Positions 21,434 through 27,255 of a stretch of DNA of 27,794 nucleotides are shown piece by piece. The position numbers were made by a program, and so were the translations under genes. Source of the stretch: CAIZLB01 sp039795875 (lineage in GTDB: Bacteria; Patescibacteriota; Minisyncoccia; Phycocordibacterales; CAIZLB01); contig JBDKKY010000010.1 of NCBI GenBank assembly GCA_039795875.1, positions 1 through 27,794 on the forward strand. The letters are read 5' to 3'. The stretch's first letter is position 1, and each line of letters begins with the position of its first letter. The notes below the pieces were generated by a model that ran no database searches, was not told where the DNA came from, and saw nothing but the letters and a program-made list of their open reading frames with translations.

Positions 21434-21841
21434 ATGGCTACAAAATCAGAATCTAAATATTTCGAAGCGGTGGGACGACGAAAAACGTCTATTGCTCGAG
21501 TACGAATGGTGCCCGCATCTAAGATCACAGTATCTGTAAACGATATTGATTTCAAAGAGTATTTTAAAACAAAAGAATTGCAAGATACAGCAATAGAATC
21601 TCTAACAAAGATCCTACCTGAGAAAGCTTTTGCTATCACAGTTAAAGCCAATGGAGGAGGTATCAATGGACAAGCAGAATCAGTTCGTCTGGGTATTGCT
21701 CGAGCTCTTGAAGAGTTTGATGCAGAACTACGTGGTCCTTTAAAGAAAGCTGGATTCTTGACTCGAGACGGTCGAGCTAAAGAGCGACGAAAATTCGGTT
21801 TGAAGAAGGCGCGAAAAGCACCACAGTGGAGTAAGCGCTAA
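21434..21841 (+). CDS. rpsI: 30S ribosomal protein uS9
   Basis: This 135-aa protein has YFEAVGRRKTSIARVRM, then VKANGGGINGQAESVRLGIARAL, DGRAKERRKFGLKKARKAPQ and the terminal SKR that reaches the P-site tRNA. Of 13 arginine codons, 10 are CGA. It is the last gene of the ribosomal run and lies 21 bases after rplM. Confidence 0.97.
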   Translation: MATKSESKYFEAVGRRKTSIARVRMVPASKITVSVNDIDFKEYFKTKELQDTAIESLTKILPEKAFAITVKANGGGINGQAESVRLGIARALEEFDAELRGPLKKAGFLTRDGRAKERRKFGLKKARKAPQWSKR

Positions 21842-21930
21842 AATATGCCTCGTTCCGAAAAAGAACAGAACCCTCCACAAGGGAGGACAAGATAACCCTC
21901 CTTGAGTCTACGCTCAAGGGGGTTTTCTTC
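21842..21930 (+). terminator. Hairpin series ending the ribosomal operon
   Basis: CCTCC-ACAAG-GGAGG (21872-21886) is followed by the main terminator. There CCTTGAG (21899-21905) pairs with CTCAAGG (21912-21918), extended outwards by AACCC with GGGTT across a bulge, and then TTTTCTTC. From 21930 to 22017 I see no gene, only a stray GGCGGTTTTTTT (22005-22016) that looks like the right half of a terminator. Confidence 0.8.
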
Positions 21931-22017
21931 TGTCTCCTCACTCTCTCCGAGAGTTCGTCCGGCAAGCCTTTTTCTCCACTCGACATATTTTCGCAAACGA
22001 CAGGGGCGGTTTTTTTA

Positions 22018-22107
22018 TTGACCCCTTCAAGATCTCATGATAGTTTTGAGGGGTCGAGGTGACGTACCTCGCTTGATATTTAACACTCAACCCCCTTGAA
22101 ATATCCT
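22018..22107 (+). promoter_or_regulatory. Promoter and hairpin leader of the 22108 gene
   Basis: TTGACC (22018-22023), a 17-base spacer and TGaTAGTTT (-10 at 22041-22046) form the promoter. CGAGGT (22055-22060) pairs with ACCTCG (22066-22071) around the 5-base loop GACGT, starting about 2 bases after the predicted RNA start. The next 36 bases to the ATG are G-poor (2 G) with no Shine-Dalgarno. Confidence 0.65.
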
Positions 22108-22761
22108 ATGGACAACGCTTTCTGTAACTGGTACATGTTTAATTGCCTCCTAAACAGCGGAGGCCACGCCCCGCTCGGATGGCTTCGATGTCTCATCGAA
22201 GATGAAGCTGGACTGGTTGATAAGATCAGAGACAGCATCACTCGTCGCGAGGTGTCTGAGCTATGCCCCTATACGATCAAGGGTACTCCTGATCGTTCGT
22301 GGGCGCAGCACATTGTGGACAGGATTAAGGCCCGTGAACCTAGTGTTATAGCCCATGTGCCCGCGCCAGACGCGACAGTGTTCTCGGATGAGCACTTCCT
22401 ATCCTTGGCCGCTATGCTCAGGGCACGCGGAGAGATCAGTTCCGTTTGGGACGAATGGAAAATTCTCCTAGACTGGTACCTGTATTATCACGGTGCCCTC
22501 GAGGATGAATCGGCAGTCATCGAACAGGTGCGCAGGCTGACTCTTCTGGTCTCCCATGTCCACCCGGATGTCCGTCTGGTGGATCGTCTGCAATGGGTCA
22601 TTGAACGAATGGTGTCAAGGTTCCGATCATTTGAACATGTCATGGAAATGTGCGCCGACTTGTCTCCGCCTCTCAAAGAGCTTCTTGACCAGTGCGGATC
22701 GGTTTCCGCGGACAAATGGCTCAAGCTCTATGACCGCCAGCGAACTGCCGTCCCGGTCTAA
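22108..22761 (+). CDS. Soluble protein of unknown function, GC-rich
   Basis: This 217-aa protein starts at MDNAFC; a TTG four codons upstream was rejected because ATG is the rule here. It has no signal peptide or membrane segment. The composition is mixed alpha-helical with five Cys (for example CNWYMFNCLLN), many Trp and Arg, and no motif I recognise. Likely helices include EDEAGLVDKIRDSITRREV and DRLQWVIERMVSRFRSFEHV. Codon use (CGT, CGC, AGG, CTC) and GC content differ from the ribosomal operon just before it. It is an isolated single gene with its own promoter, leader hairpin and terminator. Function is unknown. Confidence 0.65.
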   Translation: MDNAFCNWYMFNCLLNSGGHAPLGWLRCLIEDEAGLVDKIRDSITRREVSELCPYTIKGTPDRSWAQHIVDRIKAREPSVIAHVPAPDATVFSDEHFLSLAAMLRARGEISSVWDEWKILLDWYLYYHGALEDESAVIEQVRRLTLLVSHVHPDVRLVDRLQWVIERMVSRFRSFEHVMEMCADLSPPLKELLDQCGSVSADKWLKLYDRQRTAVPV

Positions 22762-22806
22762 CAAACTTCTCCTAGCGAAGTGTAACTATATTTCAGAACC
22801 TTTTTC

Positions 22807-22831
22807 ACCGCCATGCTAGGGGCGGTTTTTT
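22807..22831 (+). terminator. Terminator of the 22108 gene
   Basis: ACCGCC (22807-22812) pairs with GGCGGT (22821-22826), followed by a T run. The same stem arms are used after dnaK. Confidence 0.9.
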
Positions 22832-22844
22832 CATTTACAAAAAT

Positions 22845-22905
22845 AAAGGGGCCCCATAGCCCTTTGTTTTGTCGTCACTCGGACGATGTGGAAATAAATT
22901 TCCAC
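22845..22905. other. Further hairpins between convergent genes
   Basis: AAAGGG (22845-22850) pairs with CCCTTT (22860-22865). GTGGAAA-TAAA-TTTCCAC is a perfect 7-bp hairpin at 22888-22905. There is no coding frame. These may be backup terminators. Confidence 0.5.
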
Positions 22906-22921
22906 CCGCTCCTCGCTAGAC

Positions 22922-22962
22922 AAAATAAAAACCCCATGGCCGTCCGGAGACGGTTAGGGTTT
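22922..22962 (-). terminator. Terminator of the 23479 gene
   Basis: CCGTC (22940-22944) pairs with GACGG (22949-22953), with outer AAACCC (22929-22934) pairing with GGGTTT (22957-22962). Read on the minus strand, a T-rich tail follows. Confidence 0.8.
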
Positions 22963-22978
22963 AATGATTGGCGGGTCT

Positions 22979-23479
22979 TTAGGCCTCCAGTTGAGGTGGT
23001 GGAGCGGCCGCTGCGATCAAGTCGATCTCGCGGTTCAGATACTCGACCAAGGTGCAGTGAGTGTCCGGGTTGAGCCAGTCATACACTGCCAGTGCTTGAA
23101 GGAGCGTGATGTTGTGGTAATAGGAGTATTGGTTGTTCTCTGCAGGTCTTGCATCGCCGGTGCGGAGAGCTCGTTTGCTCACAGGTTGTCCTGAAACATG
23201 AGCACCCCATCCATCGATGAAGTAAGACAGACGCATGCCGCCTACTTCCTCCATGGCGAAGACGATGATGCCCCAGCCGTAGTGAAGGAGCTGGGTCGTG
23301 GGGGTGTTGAACTTCAGGAGTTCGGCCAGGGCAGGTGCTTCAGCGTGTGTGAGTCCTGTTGGGTAGGTGTTTCTGAGATAGGCGTTGGTTACCGCTGACA
23401 TGGCATTCCAGGCCGCGGCATAAGCCATGCAGGCTTGTTGTCGAGGATGATTTGGATCGGGTCGTGGTTCGTGGGGCAT
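22979..23479 (-). CDS. Soluble protein of unknown function, GC-rich
   Basis: This 166-aa protein has no signal peptide or clear transmembrane helix. It opens with a Pro/His-rich stretch (MPHEPRPDPNHPRQQ). A helical part rich in Ala follows (ACMAYAAAWNAMSAVTNAYL), then a middle region with LLHYGWGIIVFAMEEVGGM and YFIDGWGAHVSG, and an Ala/Pro tail. I recognise no family. The aromatic/Gly segments could form a ligand pocket, but that is a guess. It is a lone gene between its own promoter and terminator. Its leader can fold into a hairpin whose 3' arm ends one base before the ATG. Confidence 0.6.
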   Translation of the reverse strand: MPHEPRPDPNHPRQQACMAYAAAWNAMSAVTNAYLRNTYPTGLTHAEAPALAELLKFNTPTTQLLHYGWGIIVFAMEEVGGMRLSYFIDGWGAHVSGQPVSKRALRTGDARPAENNQYSYYHNITLLQALAVYDWLNPDTHCTLVEYLNREIDLIAAAAPPPQLEA

Positions 23480-23548
23480 CGGAGTGTGGGGTTCGGGGTT
23501 GTGAAGGGACTACACTCCAAGCATATATAGGACAGGTAAAAGTGTCAA
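23480..23548 (-). promoter_or_regulatory. Promoter and start-proximal leader hairpin of the 23479 gene
   Basis: On the minus strand, TTGACA (23548-23543), a 17-base spacer and TATGCT (23525-23520) form the promoter. GGAGTGT (23518-23512, at the predicted RNA start) pairs with ACACTCC (23487-23481), enclosing a 24-base C-rich loop. One base separates the stem from the ATG. Confidence 0.65.
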
Positions 23549-23576
23549 TCACACCACGAAAAAACACAAAAACCCC

Positions 23577-23614
23577 TTGAAACGTAACCCTAAAACCACT
23601 ACAATACCAACATG
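23577..23614 (+). promoter_or_regulatory. grpE promoter, predicted leaderless
   Basis: TTGAAA (23577-23582), a 17-base spacer and TACAAT (23600-23605) lie 6 bases before the ATG. No CIRCE operator (TTAGCACTC-N9-GAGTGCTAA) is present. Confidence 0.65.
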
Positions 23615-24211
23615 AAGAACGATAAAGATAAAGACATTGATGATATTCCAAAAGAGGAGGCGTCTATTGATCTTGATGCTGAAACCTCTGTCGATACGGA
23701 AGATGTCATCTCTGAAGAAGAAGCTGAAAATCCTGCTGCTGCTCTCAAAAAACTCCGAGCCGAATTGAAGCAAGTCAAGCAAGAGAAGCAAGACATGCTG
23801 ACCGGTTGGCAGAAGGACAAAGCCGACTTTCTCAACGCCCGTAAGCGAGATCAAGATACTCAGGCCGACGTGATCCGATTTGCCAATCAAACCTTGATCA
23901 TGGATATGATCCCAACCCTGGATGGTTATGAACAGGCCAAGGCTCAGCCGACCTGGATGAGCATCGACGAGACCTGGAGAGGTGGGGTAGAGGCCCTTAT
24001 GAGCAAGATCTACGCTAGCTTACAAAAGGTCGGTGTAGAGGCATATGGAGCCCCAGGAGACGTCTTCGATCCTAACCTTCACCAAGCCATAGGCAATGAG
24101 CCCACTGAAGACCCTAAAAAGGACCAGCGCCTAGCCTTGGTTATGCAGAGGGGATATAAGCTCCACGACCGCGTGATACGCCCAGCTATGGTCAAAGTCT
24201 ATCAGGCATGA
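23612..24211 (+). CDS. grpE: Nucleotide exchange factor GrpE
   Basis: This 199-aa protein has an acidic disordered N-terminus (about residues 1-40) and a long coiled coil (LKKLRAELKQVKQEKQDML). The GrpE dimer/head region follows, with KADFLNARKRDQ, IPTLDGYEQAK, the beta domain VGVEAYGAPGDVFDPNLHQA and the end LHDRVIRPAMVKV. GrpE releases ADP from DnaK in the protein-folding cycle. It lies 91 bases before dnaK, which has its own promoter. dnaJ and hrcA are not in the window. It ends in TGA, which shows TGA is a stop here. Confidence 0.95.
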   Translation: MKNDKDKDIDDIPKEEASIDLDAETSVDTEDVISEEEAENPAAALKKLRAELKQVKQEKQDMLTGWQKDKADFLNARKRDQDTQADVIRFANQTLIMDMIPTLDGYEQAKAQPTWMSIDETWRGGVEALMSKIYASLQKVGVEAYGAPGDVFDPNLHQAIGNEPTEDPKKDQRLALVMQRGYKLHDRVIRPAMVKVYQA

Positions 24212-24229
24212 GCAGGAAGAGAGGAGGAC

Positions 24230-24302
24230 TTGACAAGCAGAGTATAATAGATTTATAGAATTTAAAATAATTTTTTAATTTAAACAAAAACACACAATAC
24301 AT
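24230..24302 (+). promoter_or_regulatory. dnaK promoter and A/T-rich leader
   Basis: TTGACA (24230-24235) is followed 18 bases later by TATAGA (24254-24259). A better TATAAT (24243-24248) lies only 7 bases after the -35, so it cannot use it in the usual way. The leader is almost pure A/T and then CAAAAACACACAATACAT before the ATG, with no Shine-Dalgarno and no CIRCE. Confidence 0.5.
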
Positions 24303-26210
24303 ATGTCAAAAATCATCGGAATCGATTTAGGAACAACAAACTCAGCTGTAGCAGTGATGGAAGTTGGCGAGCCAAAGATCTTGGAAAATGCTGAGGGTGC
24401 TCGGACTACTCCATCTATTGTGGCTATTTCAAAAACAAATGAAAGACTTGTTGGCCTTTTGGCTAAGCGACAAGGTGTAACCAATCCAAAGAATACTGTC
24501 TTTGGAGTGAAGCGATTTATTGGTCACTCATTTGACGAGGCCAATGTCCAAAAAGATAAGGGCACAGTTCCTTTTGAAGTTACAAAGACTTCTACAAACG
24601 GAGTTGGTATCAAGATTGGAGATAAAGAGTACACTCCTGAGGAAGTGTCAGCTATGATTTTAACAAAGTTGAAAAATGATGCAGAAGCTCGACTTGGCGA
24701 AAAAGTAACAGAAGCGGTGATCACTGTGCCGGCGTATTTCAATGATGCACAACGACAAGCGACCAAAGATGCTGGTAAGATCGCAGGTCTCGATGTCAAG
24801 CGAATCATCAACGAACCTACAGCCGCCGCTCTTGCCTATGGATTCAATAAAAAGAAGGATGAAAAAGTGGCAGTGTTCGACTTCGGAGGAGGAACATTCG
24901 ATATTTCTATTCTGGAAGTCGGTGCAGATGTGGTTGAAGTAAAATCAACAGACGGAGATGCCCACTTGGGAGGAAAAGATATTGACCAAAAGATTATTCA
25001 TTGGATTGCTGATGAATTTAAGAAAGAATCAGGCATCGATGTCCGAGGTGATGCTCTTGCATTACAACGACTTGATGAGGCCGCAGAAAAAGCCAAGATT
25101 GAATTGTCATCTGCGATCGATACAGAGATCAATATCCCATTTATCACCTCCGACGCGTCTGGTCCAAAACACTTGGTATTGAAGATGACTCGGGCAAAAC
25201 TAGAAGAACTTGCTGACGAGTTTATCACACGAGCTATTCAGATCACAAAACGAGCCATCGAAGCTTCTCCGTTTAAGATTGCTGATATTCACGAGATCAT
25301 TATGGTTGGAGGACAGACTCGTATGCCAAAGATTAAGGAAGCGGTAAAGGCGTTGTTTGGTAAAGAGCCTAATCAGTCAATCAACCCAGACGAAGTTGTT
25401 GCGCTCGGTGCCGCTGTACAAGGGGGTATTCTTTCAGGAGATTCAAACGTTAAAGATATTCTACTTCTTGACGTTATTCCTCTATCAGTAGGTATTGAGA
25501 CTATGGGAGGAGTTGCAACACACCTTGTCGAGAAAAATACAACTATTCCAGCTTCACGTTCACAGGTATTCTCAACTGCTGCTGACAATCAAACTTCGAC
25601 AGAGATTCATATAGTACAAGGAGAGCGAGCTATGGCCGCTGATAACAAATCACTCGGACGATTTATTCTCGACGGTATCCCACCAGCGCCACGAGGTATT
25701 CCTCAAGTCGAAGTTACATTTGATATCGATGCGAACGGTATTCTAAACGTGAAGGCAAAAGACAAGGCTTCAGGAAAAGAGCAATCAATCCGTATCGAAG
25801 CCTCATCAGGTCTTTCAAAAGATGATATTGAGAGAATGAAAAAGGATGCTGAGATGCATGATGCTGATGATAAGAAAAAGAAAGAATTGATTGAGATCCG
25901 AAATACCGCTGATCAAGCTATATACACAGCCGAGAAAGCGTTGCGGGAAAATAAAGAAAAAGTATCTGCGGAACTTGTAGCTGCACTAGAAGAGAAAATG
26001 AAAGTGCTTCGAGACAGTAAAGACAAGGACGACATAGCAGCTATTAAAAATGATACAGACGCACTCTCTATGGAACTTGCAAAAGTTCATGATGAGATTG
26101 CTAAGGCTGGTGCTGCACCTGCCGGTGATGCCGGGCAAGCTGGTCCTGCACCAGAAGGTGAGAAGCCTGCTGAGGATGGAGTGAGAGATGCAGAGGTGAA
26201 AAGTGAATAA
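24303..26210 (+). CDS. dnaK: Molecular chaperone DnaK (Hsp70)
   Basis: This 635-aa protein has an ATPase domain (about residues 1-385) with GIDLGTTNSAVAVM (phosphate 1), NEPTAAALAYG, VAVFDFGGGTFDISIL (phosphate 2) and IIMVGGQTRMPKI (adenosine). The inter-domain linker DILLLDVIPLS and the substrate-binding beta domain follow (VEKNTTIPASRSQVFSTAAD, FILDGIPPAPRGIPQVEVTF). A helical lid and an Ala/Pro/Gly-rich tail end the protein. It binds exposed hydrophobic peptides with DnaJ and GrpE. The length is normal. It is transcribed with or separately from grpE and ends at a strong shared terminator. Confidence 0.98.
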   Translation: MSKIIGIDLGTTNSAVAVMEVGEPKILENAEGARTTPSIVAISKTNERLVGLLAKRQGVTNPKNTVFGVKRFIGHSFDEANVQKDKGTVPFEVTKTSTNGVGIKIGDKEYTPEEVSAMILTKLKNDAEARLGEKVTEAVITVPAYFNDAQRQATKDAGKIAGLDVKRIINEPTAAALAYGFNKKKDEKVAVFDFGGGTFDISILEVGADVVEVKSTDGDAHLGGKDIDQKIIHWIADEFKKESGIDVRGDALALQRLDEAAEKAKIELSSAIDTEINIPFITSDASGPKHLVLKMTRAKLEELADEFITRAIQITKRAIEASPFKIADIHEIIMVGGQTRMPKIKEAVKALFGKEPNQSINPDEVVALGAAVQGGILSGDSNVKDILLLDVIPLSVGIETMGGVATHLVEKNTTIPASRSQVFSTAADNQTSTEIHIVQGERAMAADNKSLGRFILDGIPPAPRGIPQVEVTFDIDANGILNVKAKDKASGKEQSIRIEASSGLSKDDIERMKKDAEMHDADDKKKKELIEIRNTADQAIYTAEKALRENKEKVSAELVAALEEKMKVLRDSKDKDDIAAIKNDTDALSMELAKVHDEIAKAGAAPAGDAGQAGPAPEGEKPAEDGVRDAEVKSE

Positions 26211-26224
26211 TTGTAAAAATAAAG

Positions 26225-26262
26225 ACCGCCTCGTGTTTACAGGGAACACGGGCGGTTTTTTT
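26225..26262. terminator. Bidirectional terminator between dnaK and the 26731 gene
   Basis: ACCGCC (26225-26230) and CGTGTT (26232-26237) pair with AACACG (26245-26250) and GGCGGT (26251-26256), with one bulge, then eight T. The minus-strand tail is also T-rich. Confidence 0.9.
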
Positions 26263-26278
26263 TGGTGGTTGGTTAGGG

Positions 26279-26731
26279 TTACTGCACCTCAAAGGCGAAC
26301 CGCTCGCCTTCTTTCCCTTTGTAGGTCACACTCCAACTCTTGTTGGGAGAGAGCGCTGAGGTCAAGGTGATCGTTTCTCCTCGGGCCACCGTCCGGACAG
26401 AGCGGTCACGAGGAGCTGACAGTGTCTGCTGATGCAGCGCAACCAGTCCGGGGGTACTTTCTTTACCGACGAAGAATACCTCAACGTCGGCGAGGGCGCC
26501 GTCAATTCTCATGATAATGCTGATGACATTATCTTCGGTGCTGCAGGACAGGGTGGGCGGATTGAACTCAAAGGTCGGTGGAGACGTGACGGCTGTCGGT
26601 GTCTTTGCAGGGGCAGAGGGAGGAGCCTCGGCGGCCTGTGATTGATTTGGCTGATTGCCGAAGTGCCAGCCGACGAGGCCGGCGATGATGGCAATAAGAA
26701 CAATCGTGAAGGTGTACTGGGGTTTGGTCAT
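26279..26731 (-). CDS. Membrane-anchored protein of unknown function, GC-rich
   Basis: This 150-aa protein starts at MTKPQYT; an in-frame upstream ATG was rejected because it lies inside the leader. One N-terminal helix (about residues 7-23, FTIVLIAIIAGLVGWHF) is followed by a Gln/Ala/Pro linker (QAAEAPPSAPAKTPTAVTS). A C-terminal beta-rich domain of about 95 residues ends the protein (PPTLSCSTEDNVISIIMRID, DVEVFFVGKESTPGLVAL, ITLTSALSPNKSWSVTYKG). The layout suggests a domain facing outwards, perhaps with an Ig-like or similar beta sandwich. There is no family match I can name. The gene is isolated and GC-rich, with the same leader style as the other GC-rich genes. Confidence 0.6.
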   Translation of the reverse strand: MTKPQYTFTIVLIAIIAGLVGWHFGNQPNQSQAAEAPPSAPAKTPTAVTSPPTFEFNPPTLSCSTEDNVISIIMRIDGALADVEVFFVGKESTPGLVALHQQTLSAPRDRSVRTVARGETITLTSALSPNKSWSVTYKGKEGERFAFEVQ

Positions 26732-26832
26732 GTGGATATGGGTTTGTGGGATCGGGTTGTATTGGGTCCAGCGGCACACTATGTGCCACGTGAACAGTCT
26801 GTTTTATATCACGTAAATGCGGATATAGCAAA
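26732..26832 (-). promoter_or_regulatory. Promoter and hairpin leader of the 26731 gene
   Basis: On the minus strand, TTTGCT (26832-26827), an 18-base spacer and TGaTATAAA (-10 at 26808-26803) form the promoter. The hairpin GGCACA-TAG-TGTGCC (26787-26773), extendable by two pairs, lies near the 5' end. A 41-base C/A-rich leader then runs to the ATG. Confidence 0.65.
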
Positions 26833-26855
26833 TTCGTTAGTATTGCAAATAAAAG

Positions 26856-26901
26856 CCGCCTAGGTGGTCCTCTCCACAGATGTGGGAAAGGGTCTAGGCG
26901 G
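26856..26901 (-). terminator. Terminator of the 27112 gene
   Basis: CCGCCTAG (26856-26863) pairs with CTAGGCGG (26894-26901). The 30-base loop holds a small GTGG/CCAC stem. On the minus strand the stem is followed by CTTTTATTT. Confidence 0.75.
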
Positions 26902-26926
26902 GATCGGTTTGCCTTGCGGCACATTC

Positions 26927-27112
26927 TCAAGGACGAAGTCCTTGCCATGCCATTCCGATGCAGATGATTCCGAAAATGGAGCATCCGTACGCGGTGGGAA
27001 GTGTCAGGAGGGCAAGGATTGCCCCTACGCCAAGCGGGACCAGGGTCACGCAAGCAATAAGGAAATCCTTCAGGTCTGGAATGTGAAGCGGAGCCGGGGG
27101 CGGTGTGGTCAT
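26927..27112 (-). CDS. Small two-helix membrane protein, unknown function, GC-rich
   Basis: This 61-aa protein starts at MTTPPPAPLH; the in-frame upstream codons cover the promoter region. A Pro-rich N-terminus precedes two close hydrophobic segments (about FLIACVTLVPLGVGAILALL and GCSIFGIICIGMAW). I recognise no family. It stands alone with a textbook promoter (TTGACT-17-TATAAT), a leader hairpin and a hairpin terminator, and this supports a real gene despite its size. The last codons form a perfect hairpin, CAAGGAC-GAA-GTCCTTG (26928-26944). Confidence 0.55.
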   Translation of the reverse strand: MTTPPPAPLHIPDLKDFLIACVTLVPLGVGAILALLTLPTAYGCSIFGIICIGMAWQGLRP

Positions 27113-27202
27113 AGCTGTGTATAGGTTCGAGGTGAGTGTACCATCAGGTGTGTGTGGTCGCGGTACATATACAATTATACACCCAAATACACCAAAAGTC
27201 AA
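27113..27202 (-). promoter_or_regulatory. Promoter and hairpin leader of the 27112 gene
   Basis: On the minus strand, TTGACT (27202-27197), a 17-base spacer and TATAAT (27179-27174) form the promoter. TGTACC pairs with GGTACA (27167-27162 with 27142-27137) over a 19-base loop that begins at the predicted 5' end. A 24-base C-rich stretch then runs to the ATG. Confidence 0.7.
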
Positions 27203-27230
27203 CCCCACCAAAAACTCTGAAAAACCCTTA

Positions 27231-27255
27231 TATAATGGTATAATATTGAAATATG
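27231..27255 (+). promoter_or_regulatory. asnB promoter, predicted leaderless
   Basis: TATAAT occurs twice, at 27231-27236 and 27239-27244. The second ends 8 bases before the ATG at 27253. No clear -35 is visible. Confidence 0.5.

Noticed and set aside
23577..24302. HrcA/CIRCE heat-shock operator before grpE or dnaK
   Set aside because: No TTAGCACTC-N9-GAGTGCTAA-like inverted repeat is present.
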